A program made the translations under genes and the position numbers. From positions 1 through 49,504 of the forward strand of contig JABLUY010000260.1 of the NCBI GenBank assembly GCA_013306675.1: DNA of 49,504 nt. Reading direction: 5' to 3'. Source of the stretch: Thraustochytrium sp. TN22 (lineage: Eukaryota; Sar; Bigyra; Thraustochytrida; Thraustochytriidae). The notes beneath the pieces were generated by a model that saw only the letters and a list, made by a program, of their open reading frames with translations, was not told the DNA's origin and did no database searches. Below are positions 29,365 through 37,932 of this stretch, in pieces. Within the stretch, counting starts at the first letter, position 1. Each line of letters opens with the position of its first letter.

Positions 29365-30131
29365 AGAATTGGCAGGCTATCAAATCAACGCACGTCGCAC
29401 GCACACTGCACAGCCAGCCTAAGTGCAAGAGATCTCGTACAGTTTCACCTTGGGTGCACAGCCAACTCTCCACAAGCTCTTCGAGGCCGGCCGCCGCGTT
29501 GGCTCGAGAAGGTCCGCGCAATCAACAAGGCGTGCGCGTGCTTGGCCCGCCGGCCACACCGTCACGGCCAGAGCTAGTTCTTGCTTGCGCCGCTAAGAAC
29601 CCCAAGGCCACCTGCCTCAGGCTTGGCCGACTCGGAGGCCGCGAGTCGCGAGATTTGGACAAGTGCCCCAATGCCTCCGCCGTCCTTGACACCTTGAACT
29701 TGAACGCTTTGAACGCTTTCGCTGTCAAGTCGACCTGAAGCCTGAGGCAGGCCCTGGCCCGGGGTCCTCATCATCACAGTCAGGCGGGAACCCACACCTA
29801 TTCGCCCGCGCTCAGCGGCCACGGCGCCCGGCCGCGTGCGATGGCGGCCCCGCGACGGCCCGGCGGCCGGGCGCGGCCAGGCGGCCGGGCCGGTGTATGT
29901 AAACACCATCACTTCACTGGCCTTGGCCCTGACCCTGGCTGTAGGCTGCACTTCGAGTCGTGCCATTGGCCATGGGCATTGCAGTGGTGGTGGGCACACG
30001 AGGGCACACGATCTGCACACACGATGTACGGGGACATCCAGCGGCCCTCAGGCTGCGGTGAACGTCAAGTTCAAGTCTCGATCTGACTCGGATCTTTCCG
30101 CCGCGGACGCCGCGTGGCCGCCTGGTCGTAC

Positions 30132-30142
30132 CACTGGCAGTG
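30132..30142 (+). repeat. CACTGGCAGTG intergenic element
   Basis: Exact 11-mer, about 50 bp upstream of the second 20-bp spacer module. Confidence 0.7.
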
Positions 30143-30184
30143 ACTGGCCGGCTCAGGCCGGGCGGCTGGCGCCAGCGCCGGCCA

Positions 30185-30204
30185 GCCACCTTTCCACGAG
30201 CCAG
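30185..30204 (+). repeat. 20-bp spacer module, copy 2
   Basis: Exact copy of 28475-28494, in the spacer before the third Cys-rich gene. Confidence 0.85.
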
Positions 30205-30458
30205 TTGACGTGGCCAGTTTGACCGCACCAAGAAGTTTCTCTCTTGAGCAGTCACGGTACGGTAAGCAAATGAGCTTGCCGTGCTCAGGCAGGACCGCGC
30301 CGAGAACCGATGAGGCACGCGCGTTTGATGCGGCGCAGCTGGGCCTGTCAGCCCGGCGGCCGTGAGACGCGAGATTGCGACTGACCATCCCTGGGCTCAC
30401 CGCTACTACAGCACTGCAGCACTGCACTTCAGTGGCACTCTGCTGGCACTGGCACTGC

Positions 30459-30469
30459 CACTGCCAGTG
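30459..30469 (-). repeat. CACTGCCAGTG intergenic element
   Basis: Exact 11-mer at the end of a 60-bp cluster of CACTG and CAGTG half-motifs (about 30410-30469). Confidence 0.7.
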
Positions 30470-30557
30470 CGCTCTGAAGATGCACTCCGATCAACGAGTT
30501 CTAGTAACACTCCGCACTGCACGGCTGCGCCGCGCCGAGAAACAGACTGATCCACGC

Positions 30558-30607
30558 ATCTCTCTCTCTCTCTCTCTCTCAGGCTCTCTCTCTCTCTCTC
30601 TCTATCT
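30558..30607. repeat. TC dinucleotide microsatellite
   Basis: Two TC runs separated by AGG, about 125 bp upstream of the third Cys-rich gene. Confidence 0.95.
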
Positions 30608-30733
30608 CTGACTCACTGACAGAGATTGCGCCAACGATCTCGGTTGATCTGCCAGTGGTGCCTGTCGCGCGCGGTCAAAGCCATCACCAAATCCACAACT
30701 TGTAGGCAGGCGTCATTGAAAAGAATCCCAAGC

Positions 30734-32182
30734 ATGCTCGTCCTTCATCTGCTCCCGCTCCTGCTCGTGGTCTCTGCGCATGCACAGACAGAGTGCTCCA
30801 GTAGCGCGTGCAACACCGAACTGGACGCGTGCATGGCAGACTCGAGCTGCTCCGAGTCGTTCGACCTCGTGAGCAACGACGTGAACTACGTCCCGGACCT
30901 TTACGAATCTGGGTTCGAAGGTGCTGCCATCGTTGAGTGCAACATTTGCTTGCTGGAGCTGTGCGCGGCCGGCAGCGCACTTCCACTTCTTCTAGACGGC
31001 CAGAACGCCTCGCAGCAAACCGTCGACTTCATGACCTCCATCGTCGACGCGTGCCCGAGCAACGTTTGCAACGAGTCGGCCATGGTCATCGACTGCCAAG
31101 ATGAACTCGATGCTTGCACGGACGACGAGGAGTGCTTGACGAACCTGATGGAGCTGCCTGCGCAAATTTTCGCGCTCGAGATGTCTCACGCAAACGCCAT
31201 TCAAGGCCTCGTCAACACGACCGCTGGCAGCCAGTACTTCGACTGCATTCGGTGCGACCTCGGCGTCTGTCGGCCACAGCTTACGGCGGCCCTCTTCGAC
31301 CTCGGCCTTAACGAGCTCGCGGCGCAGACCGCCTCGTTATCGTGCGACGACAACACAAGCACAAACAACAACTCCACGTGCGACTATTCCATGTGCGCGG
31401 GCCCGCTCCAGACTTGCGAGGAAGATGAGGCCTGCATTGCCGCGTTGCAGGCGCTGCCGGGCCCGGGCGAGCCGCTCGACGAGCTGGGGTTAGACGCGTT
31501 CGTCTATATGCTATCCTCAGAGGTTGGCAGCGTCCTTTTTGAGTGCCTCCTCTGCAACGTGTCGACGTGCGCCGACATGTACGAGACGCAGCTCGCTCAG
31601 TTTCCGGACCAGAGCAACACAACGGTGCTCACCATTCAATACGCGCTGCACAACTCCTGTTCGGATGGGAACTTTTCTGGGCAATGCTCGGTGGTGGAGG
31701 TCTTCGATTATTGCCTCGAGGAGAGCCCTGCGTGTGCGCAAGACGCGGAATGCGCGCGGCTCTTTCTCAACTCGCCTGGTGGGGAGATCGCGGACTCCGA
31801 CTCTGTGCACAATGTCCTGTCTAGCCCGGCTGGCGCTGGCTTTGCGTCTTGCGTGTCCTGCTACTCCCCCGAGTGCCAGCGTCAACTCAACTTCAGCCTC
31901 GTTCTTTACGGCGCGTCTTCCTTTGCCGAGACATTTGCTGCCACATGCTCAAGCACGGAGATCCCCGGACTCACACCGGCGCCCGGCATGACGGCTTCGC
32001 CAACGACAGAAGTCACGGATGTGCCGGGCACCGGCACGACTCCCATGCCAAGCACCAGCACGACTCCAGCGCCGACTTCGACGAGTGCTGCAGTGCGGGA
32101 TCACCGTGGGGCCCTCTTCTTCATCACGCTCATCATAGCATGTGTCGAGACGCTGTTGATGTCTCATTTGCAGCAGCCGTGA
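30734..32182 (+). CDS. Four-domain eight-cysteine surface protein with Thr/Pro stalk
   Basis: The product has 482 residues. The ATG at 30734 follows CCCAAGC as in genes 1 and 2 and opens a good signal peptide (MLVLHLLPLLLVVSAHA). Four tandem domains follow, each with the core C-x6-C-x5-C then C-x2-C-x4-C: domain 1 near 19-110 (CNTELDACMADSSC, CNICLLELC), domain 2 (CQDELDACTDDEEC, CIRCDLGVC), domain 3 (CAGPLQTCEEDEAC, CLLCNVSTC) and domain 4 (CLEESPACAQDAEC, CVSCYSPEC). Domain 1 also keeps DLYESGFEG and is closest to the single-domain proteins. A Thr/Pro/Ser stalk (~410-455) and a terminal hydrophobic segment (ALFFITLIIACVETLLM) imply a stalked, GPI- or membrane-anchored surface protein. Sequons (NNST, NVST, SNTT) fit a glycosylated ectodomain. 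It probably arose by internal duplication of the single-domain gene. Function is unknown. Confidence 0.82.
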   Translation: MLVLHLLPLLLVVSAHAQTECSSSACNTELDACMADSSCSESFDLVSNDVNYVPDLYESGFEGAAIVECNICLLELCAAGSALPLLLDGQNASQQTVDFMTSIVDACPSNVCNESAMVIDCQDELDACTDDEECLTNLMELPAQIFALEMSHANAIQGLVNTTAGSQYFDCIRCDLGVCRPQLTAALFDLGLNELAAQTASLSCDDNTSTNNNSTCDYSMCAGPLQTCEEDEACIAALQALPGPGEPLDELGLDAFVYMLSSEVGSVLFECLLCNVSTCADMYETQLAQFPDQSNTTVLTIQYALHNSCSDGNFSGQCSVVEVFDYCLEESPACAQDAECARLFLNSPGGEIADSDSVHNVLSSPAGAGFASCVSCYSPECQRQLNFSLVLYGASSFAETFAATCSSTEIPGLTPAPGMTASPTTEVTDVPGTGTTPMPSTSTTPAPTSTSAAVRDHRGALFFITLIIACVETLLMSHLQQP

Positions 32183-32819
32183 AAAAATTGGCACGCGTCG
32201 CAAGGTGCAGTGGGGTGCGGCGCCGGGACATGCAACTAGGACCACGTCCTCCGAGGGCTAGTTCACGCAAAGGACTCGCTGCGACGCTGCACCCGCCCAC
32301 CCCACCACCTGGCAGCCTGGCTGGGGCACGAAGCCTCCCCTCCGCGTCGCCTCCGCGCGCCTTCACGTCTTCTGAGCCGCCTCCGCCTCCTTGGCACCCC
32401 CTCCCCTCGCGCGGCACGCAACGACCCTCGCTCCTGCCCTCCTACTACTAGCAAGCTCTAGCTAGCGACAAAAGGACAGGCGTGTCCCGTCCCCGGATGT
32501 CCCATCGCGGGGTGGGCAATAAGTCACGAAAATCGAAAGACAAACAAAAAAAGAAAATGAGAGCAATCAGTGCCTTGCCGCCTTCTTGATGTGAAGACTA
32601 TAGGCTAGTTGGGGCCCAGCCTGTCAGGACTTTGCGTGTCCCCGAGGCGGACGAAGTCGCAGGCCGCGCTGCTGTGCTGGTCGAGGTCTGCAGCGGCACA
32701 AGCAAACAAGCGCGCGCTCTCGCTGCCTGCCTGCAAATCGAGAATAGCTGCGAGCGAGCAGGCAGGCAAGCCGGCCAAGGAGCGAGCGAGCGAGCGAGCG
32801 AGCAAGAGAAAAAGGCACC
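32183..32819. other. Intergenic, 3' of the Cys-rich cluster and 5' of the actin-bundling gene
   Basis: A pyrimidine-rich block at 32280-32450 is followed by an AT-richer stretch (about 32515-32565, CAAACAAAAAAAGAAAATG) and a GCGAGCGA/GCAGGCA tetranucleotide region (32755-32805) that leads to the next start codon. No gene is supported. Confidence 0.5.
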
Positions 32820-34619
32820 ATGGCGAGCTCGGACATGGACCTGCTCAAGGAGCTCAACGCCAAGCCGTACAAGGCGCAGGCGGTGTGGTTCCTGAACGCG
32901 TACTGGAAGACCGGGCCGACGTTTGAGGGCAACACGGAGGAGTGCGAGAAGGTGTGGAAGTTCTGCCACAAGTGCGAGGAGCTGGACCCGCGCGGCGCCG
33001 AGGGCAACGAGCTGAACGAGCTCAAGGCGCACATCCTGCTGGAGCAGCTCGTGGGCGCCGTGACCGTGACGGACATGCGCCAGGCGCTGCGGGAGGTCGA
33101 TGTTGACTTCAACAAGATGGTGTCCCTGACGGAGTTCCTTGTGTACCAGTACAAGGTGCAGTGGGAGGAGCTCGTGCACGCGCCGCAGGGCAGCGAGGAG
33201 GACCAGCGCCTGCTCGTCGAGGCGCAGCAGGCCGTGGAGGACTCGCAGCGCGCGCAGGAGGAGTCCACCGAGCAGCAGCGCATCGCGCGCGAGACGGAGG
33301 AGGCCTCGCGCCAGGCCGCCAAGGAGGCGGCCGCCGCCGCCGACAAGGCGCGCGACGCCGAGACCGAGGCCAAGGCGGACGAGGCCGCCGCCAAGGAGTC
33401 CGAGGCCGCCGCCCGCGCCAGCGAGGAGACCGCCATCGAGCAGGAGAACCAGGCCAAGGCCAGCGAGGCCGCCGCCGTGGAGGCCGAGGGCGTCGCCCTC
33501 AAGGAGGAGGCCGAGGCCAAGGAGGCCGAGGAGCAGGCCGTCGCCTCCGAGAACCAGGCCGTCGCCTCCGAGGAGCAGGCCGTGGCCGCCGAGGCCACCG
33601 CCGTCGCCGCCGAGAAGGAGGCCACCGAGGCCGAGGCCGAGGCCAAGGCCGACGAGGAGCAGGCCGTCGCCAAGGAGGGCGAGGCCGTCGCCAAGGAGGG
33701 CGTCGCGGCCAAGGCCGAGGAGGAGCAGCGCGCCGCCGAGGCCGCCGTGCAGGCCGCCGTCGAGTCCATCAAGGCCGAGGAGGCAGCCTTCCAGGCCGAG
33801 TGCGACAAGCTGCGCGCCATCAGCGACGACGAGAGCGCCGGCACCGTCAAGCGCGGCACGGCCGCCAACGAGCTCGCGCAGCTCCTCGTCAAGGACCCGC
33901 TCCCGCTGCAGCGCGCGCGCATCCTCGAGGAGGCCGCCCTGCGCAAGCAGACCAAGCTCACCAAGGCCGCCGCCGACGCCCGCGGCGTGGCCCGCGAGGC
34001 CGCCGACGTCGCCAAGGAGGCCCGCTCCAAGGCCGAGCAGGAGCGCGCCCACGCCGAGCAGGAGCGCGCCACGGCTGAGCAGGAGCGCGCCAAGGCCGAG
34101 GAGGACCGCGCCAAGGCCGAGAGCGCCCGCGCCGAGGCCACGGCCGACCGTGAGCGCGCCGCCAAGGAGCGCGGCGAGGCCGAGGACGCTCGCGCTGACG
34201 CCGAGATCCGCCGCGCCAAGGCCGAGGAGGACCGCGCCGCCGCCGAGTCGGCCCGCGCCGACGCCTCGGCGGCCGCCCGCAAGGCCGAGGCCGAGGCCGA
34301 GGAGGCCGAGCGCTCCCGGGCCCAGGCCGAGGAGGACCGCGCCGCCTCCGAGGCTGCCGCCCAGGCCGCCGTCGTGGCCCAGGAGGCCGCCGAGGCCTCG
34401 CGCGCCGAGGCCGACGCCAAGCTGCAGGCGTGCATCGAGGCCTTCCAGCTCGCCGAGGAGCGTCTCCAGAAGATCAAGGCCACCATGACTGGCGCCGGCA
34501 AGGGCAAGCTCTGGTGGGTCGACCGCGAGCTCACCGAGGCCAAGAAGTACATGTCCCCCAAGATGCTCGCCAAGCTCGAGCAGCAGAACGCCAGCGCTGC
34601 CTCGGCCGTCGTTGCCTAA
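32820..34619 (+). CDS. F-actin-bundling-type domain with long Ala/Glu-rich coiled coil
   Basis: The product has 599 residues; ATG follows AAGGCACC. Residues ~15-120 resemble the C-terminal F-actin-bundling domain family (as in Dictyostelium calcium-regulated 34-kDa actin-bundling protein): AVWFLNAYWKTGPTF, VWKFCHKCEELDP, GNELNELKAHILLEQL and REVDVDFNKMVSLTEFLVYQ. The last contains an EF-hand-like loop (DVDFNKMVSLTE). Residues ~125-560 are almost continuous alpha-helix rich in A, E, K, R and Q with short repeats such as AEQERA and AEEDRA. The C-terminus GKGKLWWVDRELTEAKKYMS is a conserved-looking cap. It is probably a cytoskeletal cross-linker or rod. The family call is from memory of the pattern, so moderate. 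The very high GC3 creates a long antisense ORF. Confidence 0.7.
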   Translation: MASSDMDLLKELNAKPYKAQAVWFLNAYWKTGPTFEGNTEECEKVWKFCHKCEELDPRGAEGNELNELKAHILLEQLVGAVTVTDMRQALREVDVDFNKMVSLTEFLVYQYKVQWEELVHAPQGSEEDQRLLVEAQQAVEDSQRAQEESTEQQRIARETEEASRQAAKEAAAAADKARDAETEAKADEAAAKESEAAARASEETAIEQENQAKASEAAAVEAEGVALKEEAEAKEAEEQAVASENQAVASEEQAVAAEATAVAAEKEATEAEAEAKADEEQAVAKEGEAVAKEGVAAKAEEEQRAAEAAVQAAVESIKAEEAAFQAECDKLRAISDDESAGTVKRGTAANELAQLLVKDPLPLQRARILEEAALRKQTKLTKAAADARGVAREAADVAKEARSKAEQERAHAEQERATAEQERAKAEEDRAKAESARAEATADRERAAKERGEAEDARADAEIRRAKAEEDRAAAESARADASAAARKAEAEAEEAERSRAQAEEDRAASEAAAQAAVVAQEAAEASRAEADAKLQACIEAFQLAEERLQKIKATMTGAGKGKLWWVDRELTEAKKYMSPKMLAKLEQQNASAASAVVA

Positions 34620-35055
34620 ACCCGCCTGCTCCGCGCGATGCCCATAGCCAACTCCAATCCATGATCATGTTTCATTGACCAGTCCGAGTCCGCCAATGCG
34701 AGAGCAATGAGCACGCCGTGCAGTGCCGCCACGGTGTCGTCGCCCGCCTCCCCCTGCCCGTGCCCGTCGCCTCGACCAAGCTAACGCCCTCTGGCGCCCT
34801 CGGGCGAGCCCTCCGCCCGCGAGCGAGCCCTCTGCCCTCGAGCGCGCCCTCCGCCCTCGAGCGAGCGCTACCCGGCGCGGCCTCCTCCGCACCTCTGGCG
34901 CGCTCCCCCCCGTGCAGCCGTCGTCGACTTCCAGCCCGGCGGCGCCGCGCGCGTCCGGGTCCGCGCCCGCGTCGGCGACTCGGCGCGTCGAGTCTGACGC
35001 ATCGCTGGCATGCCCTGATGCCATGGCCAGTGCCATGCCCATGATGCCGTGCGTG

Positions 35056-35066
35056 CACTGCCAGTG
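35056..35066 (-). repeat. CACTGCCAGTG intergenic element
   Basis: Exact 11-mer continued by overlapping half-motifs (CCAGTGGCAGTGGCACTGG). Confidence 0.7.
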
Positions 35067-35308
35067 GCAGTGGCACTGGCGTCCGAGTCCGAGTCACTCT
35101 TCCGATCACATCGGCTCACCCCCCAAGGCCACACCACCCGTCACCGGCGCGCGGCGCACACCCGTCCCACACCGGGTCCCCGGGCCCCCCAAGCCGGACC
35201 GGCCGCGTCCGGCGCCCGGCGGCGCAGCGCAAGCCGTCGACGGCGGACTAGCGGCGCGCGGGCTCGGCGGCGGGCGCGGGAGGCCGCGCCCGGAGCGGAA
35301 GGAGGCCC

Positions 35309-35430
35309 TGCGCGGCGCGGCGCGGCGCGGCGCGGCGCGGCGCTGCGCGGCGCGGCGCGGCGCTGCGCGGCGCTGGGCGCGCGGCGCGGGCGGCGCGCGG
35401 CGTCGGGCGGCGCGGCGCGGCGCGGCGCGC
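35309..35430. repeat. GC decamer tract (GGCGCGGCGC type)
   Basis: An imperfect tandem of GGCGC/GCGGC units, about 350-470 bp upstream of the aldehyde dehydrogenase start. It is comparable to the tract upstream of the fibro-slime gene. Confidence 0.75.
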
Positions 35431-35778
35431 GGGCGGGCGGCGCGCGGCCTGGCCGGCGGCGAGACCCGGGCCCGCGGCGCTCAGGCTCGGGCGACGCCGG
35501 CTGACCGGGGCCCGGACTCGCGGCTGTCTGTCTGCCAGAGTCAAGGCCGGCGTGGCGACACGCCTGGCGTCGCGACGAGCGCGAGGGCGAAGATCGGCGC
35601 CGCCGCGAGGCGGCAGTCCGCCAACGCCAAGGCCGCGGGAGCAGCGCGGGGCAGGCAGGCGGGCGGGCAGGAGCAGCAGATCGGGATTGGCGCGAGGGCA
35701 GGCAGGCAGGCACGCAGGCACGCAGGCAGGAGCGGGAGCGGCAGGAGCGGGAGCGGCAGGAGCGCAGGAGCAGGGAGG

Positions 35779-37356
35779 ATGGCGACGCAGGAGAGCGGCA
35801 CGGCCGCGCACGAGCGCGGGATCCTGGGCGCGTCGCAGCAGGACGGCGGGGCGTCGGACGTGGACGCGCTGGAGGCGCAGTTCGGCGTAGTGCTGCGCGA
35901 GGTGCGCGGCGCGTTCACGTCCGGCAAGACGCGGCCGCTGGACTGGCGCCTGCACCAGCTCAAGCAGATCAAGCGCGCCGTGGCGGAGAACACGGCGGAG
36001 CTTGAGCGCTGCATGAAGGAGGACCTCGGCCGCTGCAGGTATGAGGCGCTGCTCGCCGAGGGCCTGTCGACGCTCGCCGAGGTGGACTACATCATCCAGA
36101 ACCTCGAGTCGTGGGTGGCGCCCCAGCGCACGTGGCAGAACCTCATGACGCAGCCCGGCTCGAGCGAGGTGCGCGCGGAGCCCAAGGGCGTGGTGCTCGT
36201 GCTCTCGCCGTGGAACTACCCCATCAACCTCTCGCTCCTCGCCCTGGCCGCCGTCATCTCCGCGGGCAACGCCGTCGTGCTCAAGCCCAGCGAGGTCGCG
36301 CCCGCCTCGGCCGCCTTTTTGGAGATGGTCTGTAACAAGTACCTCGACACGGACGCCGTGCGCTGCGTGCAGGGCGCCGTCTCGGAGACCACCGCGCTGC
36401 TGCGCCTGCGCTGGGACCACATCATGTACACGGGCAACGGCGCCGTCGGCCGCATCGTCATGTCGGCCGCCGCCAAGCACCTCACGCCCGTCACGCTCGA
36501 GCTCGGCGGCAAGTCGCCCTGCATCGTCGACAACTCCTGCGTGCTCACCACCACGGCGCGCCGCATGCTCGGTGGCAAGCTCCTCAACACCGGCCAGACC
36601 TGCATTGCGCCCGACTACGTGCTCGTCACGCGCGACGTCGCCGACAAGCTCGTGACCGAGCTCGACAACGCCCTGCGCGAGTTTTACGGCGAGAACCCCT
36701 TCACCTCGCCCGCGCTCGGCCGCATCGTCAACGAGCGCCACCACGACCGCATCATGCGCCTGCTCGACCCCTCCTCGCACGGCGGCAAGATCGTCTGCGG
36801 CGGCCCGGACCTCGCCGACCGCGCCTCCAAGTACATTCCGCCCACGCTCGTGCTCAACCCGCGCCTCGACTCCCCGCTCATGCAGGAGGAGATCTTCGGG
36901 CCCGTCCTTCCCATTGTCGTGGTGGAATCCGTCGACGAGGCCATTGACTTCGTCCAGGCTCGCGAGCACCCGCTCGCGCTCTACATCTTCTCCAAGGACC
37001 AGGCCAACATTGACAAGATCGTCGCCAACACCCAGTCCGGCGGCATTTGCATCAACGACAGCCTCTTCCACATCTCCAACCCCAACCTTCCCTTTGGCGG
37101 CGTCGGCTCGTCTGGCATGGGCCACTACCACGGCAAGTGGGGCTTTGACGAGTTCTCCCACCAGAAGGCTGTCATGTACCGTTCCACCTTTATGGATCCC
37201 GCCATGCGCTACCCGCACAAGTATGACGCCGACGGCGTCGACGGCCTCATTCAGTTCATGGCCAAGGATGGCATGAGCTCCGGCACCAAGAAGGCTCTCG
37301 CTCTCGCTGGCGCTGGTACCATCGGCTACCTTCTCTTCCGTCGCTCGCGCATGTAA
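35779..37356 (+). CDS. Class 3 (fatty) aldehyde dehydrogenase, C-terminal tail anchor
   Basis: The product has 525 residues. The start ATG at 35779 (GGAGGATGGCGACG) is the first Met before homologous sequence. ALDH3 features are clear: SPWNYPINL with Asn146, NAVVLKPSE with Lys169, the dinucleotide-binding YTGNGAVGR (218-225), ELGGKSP with general-base Glu241, NTGQTCIAPDY with catalytic Cys275, and EEIFGPVLP followed by PFGGVGSSGMG. The last ~20 residues (ALALAGAGTIGYLLF then RRSRM) form a single membrane-tail anchor as in ALDH3A2 and plant ALDH3. This points to NAD-dependent oxidation of long-chain aldehydes at the ER, peroxisome or plastid envelope. Length is normal for the family with tail. 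It is convergent with the VMP1-like gene. Confidence 0.92.
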   Translation: MATQESGTAAHERGILGASQQDGGASDVDALEAQFGVVLREVRGAFTSGKTRPLDWRLHQLKQIKRAVAENTAELERCMKEDLGRCRYEALLAEGLSTLAEVDYIIQNLESWVAPQRTWQNLMTQPGSSEVRAEPKGVVLVLSPWNYPINLSLLALAAVISAGNAVVLKPSEVAPASAAFLEMVCNKYLDTDAVRCVQGAVSETTALLRLRWDHIMYTGNGAVGRIVMSAAAKHLTPVTLELGGKSPCIVDNSCVLTTTARRMLGGKLLNTGQTCIAPDYVLVTRDVADKLVTELDNALREFYGENPFTSPALGRIVNERHHDRIMRLLDPSSHGGKIVCGGPDLADRASKYIPPTLVLNPRLDSPLMQEEIFGPVLPIVVVESVDEAIDFVQAREHPLALYIFSKDQANIDKIVANTQSGGICINDSLFHISNPNLPFGGVGSSGMGHYHGKWGFDEFSHQKAVMYRSTFMDPAMRYPHKYDADGVDGLIQFMAKDGMSSGTKKALALAGAGTIGYLLFRRSRM

Positions 37357-37476
37357 CCCTTGATTTGTGCGTGCGTGCGTGCATTTCAACCCCCCCCCCC
37401 CAAGCCGCTGCAAAAGACATCTTTAATTTTCAAAAATTGTGTGAGTGAGTCTTGCATCGCATGCGTGTACTCTCGT

Positions 37477-37487
37477 CACTGCCAGTG
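37477..37487 (-). repeat. CACTGCCAGTG intergenic element
   Basis: Exact 11-mer, about 120 bp downstream of the aldehyde dehydrogenase stop. Confidence 0.7.
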
Positions 37488-37856
37488 CGTGCTTTCTCTT
37501 GTCACCGCGTGCTTTCTGACGAAGTTATTTACGTAGTCAGAAGACTTGTCTTCTTGTCACTCACGAAAGAGAAGATCTTCGGCCCTGTGCTCAGCATTGG
37601 CGTGCGCGCATTTCATCATCTCCGAGCAGCAATGAGGTTGGGTGCCACACACAGCCTGAGCCTGCGCCGCATTTTTCCCGGTGAGGCGACGCTGCTCGTC
37701 AAGTCTGTTCACGGTCCCACGCTCGCAGAGAAATAGATAGCTAACCTCCACATTGGTGTCTCTCTCGGGCTCGGGCAAAAGAAAAATGGACCACTGCTGC
37801 CCAAATGAATGATCAAAAAGAGGGGGCACGCAAGTGGCCTCAGACTACCTACGCCT

Positions 37857-37860
<4 letters not shown>

Positions 37861-37894
<34 letters not shown>
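37861..37894. repeat. GA dinucleotide microsatellite
   Basis: Uninterrupted GA run, 40-70 bp beyond the stop codon of the VMP1-like gene. Confidence 0.95.
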
Positions 37895-37898
<4 letters not shown>

Positions 37899-37932
37899 AA
37901 AAGAGAAGGGGATGGAAAGCAGAAGACGTAGG

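Larger units (their letters stand above)
29365..30733. other. Spacer between Cys-rich genes 2 and 3
   Basis: Carries two 11-mer CACTG elements, diverged copies of the modules seen in the previous spacer (near 29460-29540, 29630-29660, 30170-30255, 30284-30370), and a TC dinucleotide run at 30558-30607. No coding region is supported. Confidence 0.5.
34620..35778. other. Intergenic, GC-rich 5' region of the aldehyde dehydrogenase gene
   Basis: The reading frame of the downstream gene stays open far upstream, but that part is Arg/Ala/Pro low-complexity and has no ATG near the domain, so it is not coding. It holds a CACTGCCAGTG element, GAGCGAGCCCTC-type repeats (34800-34870), a GCGCGGCGCG tract (35309-35430) and a CAGGAGCGGGAGCGG repeat just before the ATG (35728-35775). 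Confidence 0.55.
37357..37932. other. Convergent 3' intergenic region with ALDH-motif relic and microsatellites
   Basis: Contains a 12-C run (37390-37401), one CACTGCCAGTG element, a short frame near 37567-37605 reading KEKIFGPVLSIGV that resembles an aldehyde-dehydrogenase motif, and a GA run (37861-37894). No intact gene is present. Confidence 0.5.

Noticed and set aside
32598-34573. Leu/Gly-rich and Ser/Ala-rich minus-strand ORFs over the actin-bundling gene (484 and 649 codons)
   Set aside because: Repetitive composition that mirrors the Ala/Glu coiled-coil codons.
34723-35778. N-terminal extension of the aldehyde dehydrogenase frame by 352 codons
   Set aside because: No domain, Arg/Ala/Pro-rich simple repeat, and the family's normal start matches the ATG at 35779.
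35248-37413. 721-codon minus-strand ORF over the aldehyde dehydrogenase
   Set aside because: Shadow of a certain ALDH gene; Ala/Val/His/Arg low complexity.
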